This document shows, in pieces, positions 49,743-57,114 of a stretch of 64,000 nt of DNA; position 1 is the stretch's first letter, and every line of letters begins with the position of its first letter. The position numbers were made by a program, and so were the translations under genes. Source of the DNA: Taibaiella sp. GTDB taxonomy: Bacteria > Bacteroidota > Bacteroidia > Chitinophagales > Chitinophagaceae. The stretch covers positions 868,001 to 932,000 of the forward strand of contig JAHBTQ010000001.1 of the NCBI GenBank assembly GCA_019638495.1. Direction: 5' to 3'. Below the pieces are notes generated by a model. It saw only the letters and a list, made by a program, of their open reading frames with translations, had not been told where the DNA came from and ran no database searches.

Positions 49743-51083
49743 ATGAAATATATAACACTACTATTCGCCTCTATCTTCTGCCTCACCACAGCACACTGCC
49801 AGGTAATCGTTACCGTTGCCGGCCGCAACCCACCTGATGGTGGCTTCAGCGGCGATGGCGGCCCTGCTACCCTTGCCAAGCTAGCAGGACCCCGAAGCAT
49901 AGCGTTTGACACCTCCGGGAATCTTTTTATTTGTGACGCAGTAAACGCTAGAATTAGAAAGGTAAATACATCAGGTATTATCAGCACTATTGCCGGTTCT
50001 GGTTTCAGCGGATATTGGGGAGATGGAGGACCTGCCACAGCCGCGGGGATTCAGGGAAATTCGGCCATCTGCACAGATTATTGGGGGAATGTGTATATAG
50101 CAGAATCTGGTAATTTTCGAGTCAGAAAAATAAGTCCGGATGGAATTATCCGAACCATAGCGGGAACGGGTGTTTATGGATATAATGGCGATGGCATTCC
50201 CGCGACAGATGCACAACTTATGTGGCCTACTGATGTGAAAGTTGATGACACGGGTAACGTTTATATCGTAGATGCTAAAAGCTATCGCATACGTAAGATA
50301 AATACATTAGGCACCATCAGTACTATTGTCGGCACAGGGATATCGGGATACTCTCTCGATGGCAGCATGGCTGATACTTCGAGTATCGGTGCTGGTTTTT
50401 CAATTTGCCTTAACAATTTCGGGGAAATATTATTTGTGGACAGTACTCGTCTCAGAATGATAAATAGCGCAGGTATACTTGAAACGGTTGCGGGTAATGG
50501 AGTTATCGGTTTTTCCGGAGATGGTGGCCCCGCAACAAATGCTGCTATCGGAGTCAGTTTTTTAACGGTTGACACAAGTGATAATATTGTGTTTACGGAC
50601 GGTGGTACACACCGCATTAGAAAGATATCGTCCACCGGAATAATCTCCACGATAGCGGGTACGGGAGGTTCTGGGTACAGTCCCGATGGAACTACAGCGG
50701 TGACGGCAGAACTAACCACACTTTCGGGGGTAGCAGTTGGCGCAAATGGGAAGATTTATTTTGGCGAGACAGGGGCAAATGCAATTCGGGAAATAACTGA
50801 TTCGGTCACAGTAAGCATCAGTAACCTGAGTTCAGAACATTTTTCATTTGATATAAAGCCCAATCCGGCAACAGGCAGGTTCGCGGTTTTTGTGGATGCT
50901 AAGGTAATTGGAGAAGCTGTTTTTCAAATCTGCGATCTGGCAGGGAGGATAGTTTCAGAACAAAAGATTCTGACGAATAAAAATAATGAGGTCAGCATTA
51001 ATATTCCTACGGGCACATACATAGGCGTTGCTTATGTTGGGGGTAAGATAATGATGCGAAAATTTGAGTATTACCAACAATAA
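49743..51083 (+). CDS. Secreted NHL-repeat beta-propeller protein with T9SS sorting domain
   Basis: A 446-residue secreted protein. A signal peptide ends near T-T-A-H-C-Q. Residues 22-350 are NHL repeats with a recurring F-S-G-D-G-G-P-A-T, then G-N-x-F/Y-I-x-D-x-x-N-x-R-I-R-K-I-x-x-x-G-I-I-S-T-I-A-G pattern, enough for one propeller of about six blades. The last 75 residues form a T9SS type A sorting domain (I-K-P-N-P-A-T-G-R-F, C-D-L-A-G-R-I-V, I-P-T-G-T-Y). It is probably exported through the PorX-controlled system. It is followed by a fragment of another secreted gene. Confidence 0.9.
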   Translation: MKYITLLFASIFCLTTAHCQVIVTVAGRNPPDGGFSGDGGPATLAKLAGPRSIAFDTSGNLFICDAVNARIRKVNTSGIISTIAGSGFSGYWGDGGPATAAGIQGNSAICTDYWGNVYIAESGNFRVRKISPDGIIRTIAGTGVYGYNGDGIPATDAQLMWPTDVKVDDTGNVYIVDAKSYRIRKINTLGTISTIVGTGISGYSLDGSMADTSSIGAGFSICLNNFGEILFVDSTRLRMINSAGILETVAGNGVIGFSGDGGPATNAAIGVSFLTVDTSDNIVFTDGGTHRIRKISSTGIISTIAGTGGSGYSPDGTTAVTAELTTLSGVAVGANGKIYFGETGANAIREITDSVTVSISNLSSEHFSFDIKPNPATGRFAVFVDAKVIGEAVFQICDLAGRIVSEQKILTNKNNEVSINIPTGTYIGVAYVGGKIMMRKFEYYQQ

Positions 51084-51102
51084 ACACCCAAAATATACCG
51101 AC

Positions 51103-51141
51103 ATGAAGAAGTTCTTTATCGCCCTGCCGGGGACAAATTGA
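51103..51141 (+). pseudogene. Truncated start of a secreted-protein gene
   Basis: A 12-codon frame, M-K-K-F-F-I-A-L-P-G-T-N-stop, begins 19 bp after the preceding gene. It looks like the first half of a signal peptide that runs into a dispersed repeat (GAGACCTTTCTCTGCGGTCG from 51141). It is probably a remnant left by a repeat insertion or deletion. Confidence 0.35.
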
Positions 51142-51258
51142 GACCTTTCTCTGCGGTCGTGGTGACGAATGGCAATTGGGAGGTAAGGAAGCCAATCGGG
51201 CGATAATTATGGCAAATAACTCATAATTCATCATTCATAACTCATAATTCATCATTCA
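51141..51258. repeat. Repeat block: inverted TCACC...GAGAGGTCTC copy and 21-bp tandem duplication
   Basis: Bases 51141-51173 are a diverged inverted copy of the block at 12104-12137. Bases 51217-51237 and 51238-51258 are two exact 21-bp copies beginning TAACTCATAATTCATC. Confidence 0.7.
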
Positions 51259-51315
51259 TCCTGATAATGAATGAGATTATCGCACAAAAGCTGTATATAA
51301 TCTCAATTTTTCGCA

Positions 51316-51323
51316 TAAATTTG
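51316..51323 (+). promoter_or_regulatory. -7 promoter box of the PpiD-like gene
   Basis: TAAATTTG fits TAnnTTTG and lies 34 nt upstream of the ATG at 51358. No clear TTTG -33 element is visible. Confidence 0.4.
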
Positions 51324-51357
51324 CCGTCCCTAAGATTATACACAATACAAACCTACA

Positions 51358-53559
51358 ATGGCTGTAATTCAAAAAATAAGAGACAAGTACGGAAAGATTG
51401 CGGGCGGGATCATCGCTGTGGCACTTGTTGGCTTCATCATATCTGATGCCACCAGTGGTTCCATGGCTTCGCTGTTCAGCGGAAGGAACCCGAACGTAAT
51501 GGTGATAAACGGTACGAAAATAGACCCCAAAGAATACTCACAAAGGGTGAAGGAGTTTGAGATACTCTACAGCATGTATAATAATGGTCGCCCGCTGGAC
51601 GATGAAGCACGCTCGCAGATGAACGAACAGCTCATTCAGCAAATGGTGTTTGAGGCTGCAGTAGATAAGGAGTGCGACAAGCTGGGCATACAGGTATCGG
51701 ACGAAGAGAAGAAAGAACTGATCTACGGTGGTAATGCCGACGGAATGGTGCAGCGCTTTTCTATAGGTGGTCAGCAGATCTTCGCAGATCCGCAGTCCAA
51801 CATGTTTGACCCAAGCCGCGTAAAGGGCCTGGAGAAAGAACTGCAGGAGCGTGGCGACAAGATAGACCCCGATGGTCGTGTACGCGACCAGTGGGCTGCA
51901 GTGAAAAACTATGTGCAGCGCTCAGCACGCGTGCGCAAGTACACTGCCATGTTTACCAACGCTGCTTATGTGCCTAAGTACCAGATGAAGCGCATGATGC
52001 AGGAGCAGAATGGCCTTGCTGCCATCAGCTATGTAAAGGTGCCCTTCAGCTCGGTAAGCGACGACCAGGTAAAGGTGAGCGACGACGATCTGAAAGCATT
52101 TATGCAGAAGCACGCCGGCATGTATACCAATGACTTTGCTACACGCAGCATTGAGTATGTATCGTTTGAGATAGTGCCTTCGGCTGCTGACACTGCACGT
52201 GTGCTGGAAGCGCTGAATGAGATAAAGAGTGACTTTGCTGCAACTAAGGACAATGAGTCTTTTGTAAATGCAAAGAGCGATCTTTCAAACTCTTACAACA
52301 CTGCTTACTACAATAAGCGCACGTTCACATCCCGTTACGCGGATACGATCCTGTCCATGCCTGTAGGCGAAGTATTTGGCCCATACTACGAAAATGGTGG
52401 CTACAACCTGGCAAAAGTTACAGACCGCAAATCTCTGCCAGACTCAGTGAAGCTGCGTCACATACTGGTGCGTACAAAAGCACAGGGCAACGACGTGCGT
52501 ACAGACACAGCAGCCAGCATGCGCCTCGACAGCGCCATAGCCATGGTGAAGAGTGGTGCATCGTTCGACTCTGTTGTACGGATGTTCTCAGACGACGACC
52601 CTAGCAAGGGTGGCGAGTACACATTTACCCTGGTAGAGCGTCCGGGTCTTTCTAAAGAGTTTGCCGACTTCGCATTTGAAGGCAAGGCAGGCGAGAGCAA
52701 GAAGGTAAAAGTTAGCAACGACAACTACTCAGGATATCACTATATAGAAATACTGGAGCAGAAGGGCATAGCGCCTAGCAGCCAGATAGCTATAGTAGCA
52801 AAGAACCTGGTACCTAGCGACAGTACAGTGAATGCACTGTTTGGCAAGGCAAATGAGTTTGCGGGTAAAAACACTACACCAGAGGCATTTGATGCAGCCG
52901 CTAAGAAAGATGGTTACGACAAGCGCGTAGCAGACAATGTGAAGGTTACTGCTTTCAACATTCAGGGCCTTGGTTCTGCACGTGAAGTTGTTCGCTGGAT
53001 GTATGATGACGACAAAGTGAAGATAGGTACTATCTCCCCCGTGTTCCAGCTCGGCGACCAGCGTTATGTGGTAGCTAAGCTATCCGGCATCAGCGAGAAG
53101 GGACTGCGTACATTGTCGCCAACTGAGCGTCCTATGCTTGAGCAGCGCGTAAAGGAAGAGAAGAAAACAGAGATCATAAGCAAGCAATATGCAGGCAAGG
53201 GCCTCGAAGCCATAGCAGCTGAAACACAGCAGACGGTAACAGCGGTGGACAGCGTGAACCTGGGCGGCGCCTATGTGCCAAACCTGGGCTACGAACCAAG
53301 GGTTGTGGGCTATGCATTCAACAACTCGTTCCAGCCAAATACGGTATCTCCGGGCATAAAAGGTCAGGGTGGTGTTTACTTCATTACCGTTCGCGACCGT
53401 GTTATGAATCCACTTCCTCCTGATGGCGGCATGATGGACCAGATAATAGCACAGCAGCGCGGCCAGCAGGAAAGGCAGATGGCAAATGCGATAGACCAGG
53501 CACTGCAGCAGACAATGTCTAAGAAGGCAGATGTGGAGTACTACCCGTCAAATTTCTAA
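51358..53559 (+). CDS. PpiD/SurA-like periplasmic peptidyl-prolyl isomerase
   Basis: A 733-residue membrane-anchored chaperone. One N-terminal helix (A-G-G-I-I-A-V-A-L-V-G-F-I-I-S-D-A) anchors it to the inner membrane. A SurA-N/PpiD-type helical region follows, with N-G-T-K-I-D-P-K-E-Y-S-Q-R-V-K-E-F. A parvulin-type PPIase domain lies at about 345-450 (L-R-H-I-L-V-R-T-K...S-F-D-S-V-V-R-M-F-S-D-D-D-P-S-K-G-G-E-Y-T-F), and a second helical part closes the protein. It should assist folding of envelope proteins, including outer-membrane and T9SS cargo. The gene has its own -7 box and a strong terminator. Confidence 0.92.
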   Translation: MAVIQKIRDKYGKIAGGIIAVALVGFIISDATSGSMASLFSGRNPNVMVINGTKIDPKEYSQRVKEFEILYSMYNNGRPLDDEARSQMNEQLIQQMVFEAAVDKECDKLGIQVSDEEKKELIYGGNADGMVQRFSIGGQQIFADPQSNMFDPSRVKGLEKELQERGDKIDPDGRVRDQWAAVKNYVQRSARVRKYTAMFTNAAYVPKYQMKRMMQEQNGLAAISYVKVPFSSVSDDQVKVSDDDLKAFMQKHAGMYTNDFATRSIEYVSFEIVPSAADTARVLEALNEIKSDFAATKDNESFVNAKSDLSNSYNTAYYNKRTFTSRYADTILSMPVGEVFGPYYENGGYNLAKVTDRKSLPDSVKLRHILVRTKAQGNDVRTDTAASMRLDSAIAMVKSGASFDSVVRMFSDDDPSKGGEYTFTLVERPGLSKEFADFAFEGKAGESKKVKVSNDNYSGYHYIEILEQKGIAPSSQIAIVAKNLVPSDSTVNALFGKANEFAGKNTTPEAFDAAAKKDGYDKRVADNVKVTAFNIQGLGSAREVVRWMYDDDKVKIGTISPVFQLGDQRYVVAKLSGISEKGLRTLSPTERPMLEQRVKEEKKTEIISKQYAGKGLEAIAAETQQTVTAVDSVNLGGAYVPNLGYEPRVVGYAFNNSFQPNTVSPGIKGQGGVYFITVRDRVMNPLPPDGGMMDQIIAQQRGQQERQMANAIDQALQQTMSKKADVEYYPSNF

Positions 53560-53580
53560 GATAACAGATAGTTTTATACG

Positions 53581-53617
53581 CAGCCGCCCCCGTTCCGGGG
53601 CGGCTGTTTTGCTTTTA
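53581..53617 (+). terminator. Terminator after the PpiD-like gene
   Basis: CAGCCGCCCC pairs with GGGGCGGCTG around a 6-nt loop and is followed by TTTTGCTTTT. Confidence 0.88.
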
Positions 53618-53646
53618 TACCCTGTGTGTACGATTTGATTTATCGT

Positions 53647-53654
53647 TATCTTTG
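53647..53654 (+). promoter_or_regulatory. -7 promoter box of apaG
   Basis: TATCTTTG fits TAnnTTTG and lies 11 nt before the ATG at 53666 (20 nt before the alternative at 53675). A TTTG at 53634 is too close to be a normal -33 element. Confidence 0.4.
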
Positions 53655-53665
53655 GATAACCAACT

Positions 53666-54061
53666 ATGAATTCGATGGTTCAGCAAGTAACAGAGGGCGT
53701 GAGTATTATGGTAGAAACATTTTACCAACCCTCGCAATCAAATGCCCTCCGGTTCGAACATCTTTTTGCATACAGGATCACTATTGAGAATCTGTCCATA
53801 TACCCCGTGAAGCTACTTAGCCGCCACTGGCACATTATTGATACCAATGGCACGCATCGTGAGGTGGAAGGCGAGGGTGTAGTGGGGCAGCAGCCGGTAA
53901 TACAACCCGGCGACACCTATCAATATACATCCGGCGTGAACCTGGTGAGCGACATAGGCAAGATGTATGGAACGTACCTGATGGAAAACCTGTTCAACAA
54001 GAAGAAACTCACCGTTACCATACCGGAGTTTCACCTGGTGGTTCCTGCCAAGCTCAACTAA
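53666..54061 (+). CDS. apaG: ApaG domain protein
   Basis: A 131-residue single-domain ApaG protein with an immunoglobulin-like fold. Family marks are F-A-Y-R-I-T-I-E-N-L-S, L-L-S-R-H-W-H-I-I-D-T-N-G, V-E-G-E-G-V-V-G-Q-Q-P-V-I-Q-P-G and Y-Q-Y-T-S-G-V. ApaG was first linked to cobalt/magnesium resistance and is also found as a domain of F-box proteins; its molecular role is open. A second ATG at residue 4 (53675) is possible. Its stop overlaps that of the convergent ribE by 4 bp. Confidence 0.95.
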   Translation: MNSMVQQVTEGVSIMVETFYQPSQSNALRFEHLFAYRITIENLSIYPVKLLSRHWHIIDTNGTHREVEGEGVVGQQPVIQPGDTYQYTSGVNLVSDIGKMYGTYLMENLFNKKKLTVTIPEFHLVVPAKLN

Positions 54062-54651
54062 GCCACATTCAGTTCCTGCCTGCGTAGCAGGTATTTTCCC
54101 AGCACGTCAAATTCTATATTGACAATTGTGCCTTCCTCTATGTTGTGGAAATTGGTATGCTCGTGTGTATAGGGTATGATGGTGACTGTAAATTCGTCCT
54201 TGCCTGCATTGAACACAGTAAGGCTTACGCCATTGATGCACACAGAGCCCTTTTCAATAATGAGCGCGGCAAAAGCCGCAGGGAAGCGGAAGCGAAAGAG
54301 CCAGGAGCCCTCAAGTGCCTGCTTCTCTATACAGGTGGCTGTGGCATCTACATGGCCTTGCACAAAGTGGCCGTCAAGCCGGTCGCCTATCTTCAGTGAG
54401 CGCTCTATGTTTATTTCATCACCCACCTGCCATGTGCCCAGGTTTGTCTTTGCGAGTGTTTCTGCAACGGCCGTCACGACATAATTGTTGCCGTCTATTG
54501 CCACCACAGTAAGGCACACACCGTTGTGCGCCACGCTCTGGTCTATGCGTAGCTCAGGTGCGAGTGTGCTGGTAATGGTAAAGTGTACATTGCTGCCCTC
54601 GTGCCGTATGGCTGCGACCCGGGCAAGGGATTCTATAATGCCTGTAAACAT
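54058..54651 (-). CDS. ribE: Riboflavin synthase alpha subunit
   Basis: A 197-residue enzyme that converts two 6,7-dimethyl-8-ribityllumazine molecules into riboflavin. The start M-F-T-G-I-I-E is diagnostic. Two lumazine-binding barrels follow, each with the N-G-V-C/S-L-T-V pattern (S-V-A-H-N-G-V-C-L-T-V and G-S-V-C-I-N-G-V-S-L-T-V), and G-H-F-V-Q-G-H-V-D is the conserved active-site loop. Length is normal. The lipoprotein gene upstream ends 5 bp before it on the same strand side, so the two may share a message. No FMN riboswitch was recognised. Confidence 0.97.
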   Translation of the reverse strand: MFTGIIESLARVAAIRHEGSNVHFTITSTLAPELRIDQSVAHNGVCLTVVAIDGNNYVVTAVAETLAKTNLGTWQVGDEINIERSLKIGDRLDGHFVQGHVDATATCIEKQALEGSWLFRFRFPAAFAALIIEKGSVCINGVSLTVFNAGKDEFTVTIIPYTHEHTNFHNIEEGTIVNIEFDVLGKYLLRRQELNVA

Positions 54652-54656
54652 GTTTT

Positions 54657-55220
54657 CTATTTCTTGCGGGCTCTACCCATTCTCAGGACACCACCGGTAT
54701 CATTCGTAATATTGAGGCGGATGTAGATTAGGGAAGAATCTACCCTGTCGCGGGTGAATGTGCCTATAACAGTGTCTTGTGCACGGCAAAAGATCTGCCC
54801 TGCGCTTGTGGTAGTAGTGTCGCCAACCAGGGTATCAACTGTTGCCTGGTAAGTGGCGCCGGCGGTGAAACTGATCACCTGGCCCGAAGGGCAAAGGCCC
54901 GAAACGGAAATGTGCTTTGAGTCGACCTTTGAAATAACGATATCAGCAGAGTCGGCTGCCAGAAACAGCTCGTCGGCGCTATTGTAGAGTGAATCTTTGA
55001 GGCGGTAGGTGCCTACAAAAAGGTCGGACGGGTAAAAGCAGGTGGTATTGTCCGGCTTGCCGGGAAAGTCCCAGTTGTAGTTTACGGCGTCGGGGTCGTT
55101 ACAATAAGGCCTGTTAATCTCCGGGTGGTCCTGGGGTGCAGGATCTACCCACTTCTTGCAGGAGAAGGTGATCGCAATAAGCGATAGGAGCAAAATAGTT
55201 CTGGCCGAATTCTTTCTCAT
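54657..55220 (-). CDS. Hypothetical lipoprotein
   Basis: A 187-residue protein with a lipoprotein signal: L-L-L-S-L-I-A-I-T-F-S-C with C21 as the probable lipidated cysteine, followed by K-K-W. Further on are several cysteines (P-Y-C-N-D-P-D-A-V-N-Y-N, T-T-C-F-Y-P, G-L-C-P-S-G, I-F-C-R-A-Q). The C-N-D-P-x-A-x-N-Y-x pattern is often seen in Bacteroidota surface lipoproteins. A lipocalin-like beta barrel (V-G-T-Y-R-L-K-D-S-L) is plausible. Not recognised as a named family. It is the first gene of a likely two-gene unit with ribE. Confidence 0.75.
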   Translation of the reverse strand: MRKNSARTILLLSLIAITFSCKKWVDPAPQDHPEINRPYCNDPDAVNYNWDFPGKPDNTTCFYPSDLFVGTYRLKDSLYNSADELFLAADSADIVISKVDSKHISVSGLCPSGQVISFTAGATYQATVDTLVGDTTTTSAGQIFCRAQDTVIGTFTRDRVDSSLIYIRLNITNDTGGVLRMGRARKK

Positions 55221-55328
55221 TGTAACGCAGTGCCGGGTAACTCTCCCATACCTAACGGGAATTCGTCAAAATTATTCAAAATATGCAGGATGGATGGTAT
55301 AAATAATGGTAAAAGCGTGTGAACCGGG

Positions 55329-55385
55329 TTTGCAAATTTAAAAATCAACTTTTGAAAATTTAAAGTTATGTTTTAAATTTGCAAA
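55329..55385 (+). promoter_or_regulatory. Promoter and operator-like inverted repeat of the DUF4143 gene
   Basis: TTTGCAAATTTAAAA (55329-55343) and its exact reverse complement TTTTAAATTTGCAAA (55371-55385) bracket a promoter. TTTG (55351-55354) and TAAATTTG (55374-55381) are 19 bp apart, the ideal Bacteroidota spacing. The right arm covers the -7 box. The ATG is 6 nt after the repeat. Confidence 0.7.
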
Positions 55386-55391
55386 ATCGAT

Positions 55392-56648
55392 ATGGAAAGA
55401 AAGGCACGAAAAATAAGAAAGAATTTGCTGCAGGCCTTAAAAGTAAGTCCGGTGGTTTTCCTGAACGGAGCCCGGCAGGCGGGGAAAAGTACATTGGCCT
55501 ATAGCCTCAGTGTTAACGACAACCCCGGCGAAGATGCATTCGACTATATAACCTTCGACAGGCCTACTCAAATGGCTGCAGCCTCATCTGCGCCGGAGGC
55601 TTTTCTGTCTGCACACAGCAGGCTGATCATAGACGAAGTGCAACTGGTACCAGAAATATTCAGATCGTTGAAGGTAGTAGTAGATGAGCTGCGGTTGCGG
55701 GAAGGAGAGAAAGCAAATGGCCGATACTTGCTTACCGGCTCCGCAAACATACTGGCGCTGCCCCGACTTTCTGATTCCTTGGTGGGTAGAATGAGTGTGC
55801 TTACGCTTTATCCGTTTAGCACATCCGAGGTTATAGGTAGCAAGGGAAACGGAGTAGAGCGTTTGCTTACGTTGAACTTTAAAGGAATGATCGATAAAGG
55901 CATAACGCTTACGCAGGCTATCAGCATGGCAACCTTCCCGGAAATTGCAGATAAGACCGGTGATGAGCGGCGAGTATGGTTTGATGGATACGTGAACACG
56001 ATATTGCAACGCGATGTAAAAATGCTGGCAGAACTGGACAAAATTTCCGTTTTGCCCGGTATGTTGAGGATCCTGGCGGTGCGAGCGGGCAACCTTCTGA
56101 ACGATTCTGACATAGCCAGAGATTTGGGTCTCAACTCCGTGACGAGCAAATCATACAGGAATATCCTGAAAATGATGTTTCTCTCATTTGATGTTCCGCC
56201 GTGGTATCGTAATATCGGGAAGCGGCTTGTGAAAACACCTAAGGGGTATCTTACGGACAACCTGATGCTCTGTCATATGCTGGATCTGGACATAGACCAT
56301 ATTGCCAAAAACAAACCCGATATTTTCGGGCATGTACTGGAAAACTACGTCGCCACAGAACTCGTGAAGCAACTTTCCTTTAGCGACATACGGGCAGAGC
56401 TTTTACACTTCAGAACAAGTGATGGAAAAGAAGTGGACTTCATACTGGAGAAACCGGATGGGACGGTCTTTGCGATAGAAGTGAAAAGAAGTGAGTCAGT
56501 GAATATTCACGACTTTAAAGGAATACAGCTTTTTGCGAGTTTGAGCCCCAGGGAGTTCATAGGCGGAGTAATACTCTATTCTGGTAAGGAGGTTGTGCCA
56601 TTCGGTAACAATTTGTGGGCAGTACCTTTTCATGTGTTGTGGCAGTAA
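55392..56648 (+). CDS. AAA-family ATPase with DUF4143 C-terminal domain
   Basis: A 418-residue protein of the ATPase/DUF4143 family, widespread in bacteria and archaea and of unknown function. Walker A is G-A-R-Q-A-G-K-S-T (24-32), Walker B L-I-I-D-E-V-Q (77-83), and sensor R-Y-L-L-T-G-S-A-N near 115. The C-terminal DUF4143 region carries a nuclease-like stretch: L-L-H-F-R-T-S-D-G-K-E-V-D-F-I-L-E and A-I-E-V-K-R. It stands alone and has a short leader with a symmetrical operator. Families of this kind often behave as mobile, strain-variable genes. Confidence 0.92.
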   Translation: MERKARKIRKNLLQALKVSPVVFLNGARQAGKSTLAYSLSVNDNPGEDAFDYITFDRPTQMAAASSAPEAFLSAHSRLIIDEVQLVPEIFRSLKVVVDELRLREGEKANGRYLLTGSANILALPRLSDSLVGRMSVLTLYPFSTSEVIGSKGNGVERLLTLNFKGMIDKGITLTQAISMATFPEIADKTGDERRVWFDGYVNTILQRDVKMLAELDKISVLPGMLRILAVRAGNLLNDSDIARDLGLNSVTSKSYRNILKMMFLSFDVPPWYRNIGKRLVKTPKGYLTDNLMLCHMLDLDIDHIAKNKPDIFGHVLENYVATELVKQLSFSDIRAELLHFRTSDGKEVDFILEKPDGTVFAIEVKRSESVNIHDFKGIQLFASLSPREFIGGVILYSGKEVVPFGNNLWAVPFHVLWQ

Positions 56649-56712
56649 GTAAAAAAGAACCGGACCGCGCCCCAAAAAGACGCAGCCCGGCCACACATCA
56701 CCAAAACCTATC

Positions 56713-57114
56713 TTATTTGTCTACCGGCATTCCGGCAGAGCCCCAGGCGCTAATGCCGCCATCCATGTTGTATACTTTCTTAAAGCCCATTGATTCCATC
56801 TTGCCGGCTGCGCGCGCACTGCGTGCACCTGAGCGGCAATAGACGAATACGGGCACTTCCTTGTTCAGTTTGCCAATCTGCTGCTCAAAGTCGGCAGAAT
56901 TGATGTTGATATTTACAGATCCTTTGAGGTGCCCATCGGCATATTCTTCGGGTGTTCGCACGTCTACCAGTTGCGCACCTTTAGCGGCAGTGGTCAGCTT
57001 TCCCTGGAAGTCGCTTACGGAAACCGTGCTAACGGCTCCACTGCCGCTGTTGCCCTGGCATGCGCCCAATGTGGTACTTAGCATAAGGGCGAAGAGAATG
57101 ATTATCCTTGTCAT
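56713..57114 (-). CDS. Rhodanese-domain lipoprotein
   Basis: A 133-residue protein with a lipoprotein signal (I-I-I-L-F-A-L-M-L-S-T-T-L-G-A-C19) and one rhodanese domain. The active-site loop is C93-R-S-G-A-R, after L-V-D-V-R-T-P-E-E-Y-A-D-G-H. It should transfer sulfane sulfur on the periplasmic side of a membrane. It is the last gene of the sulfur cluster; its start overlaps the stop of the flavoprotein gene by 4 bp. Confidence 0.93.
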   Translation of the reverse strand: MTRIIILFALMLSTTLGACQGNSGSGAVSTVSVSDFQGKLTTAAKGAQLVDVRTPEEYADGHLKGSVNININSADFEQQIGKLNKEVPVFVYCRSGARSARAAGKMESMGFKKVYNMDGGISAWGSAGMPVDK

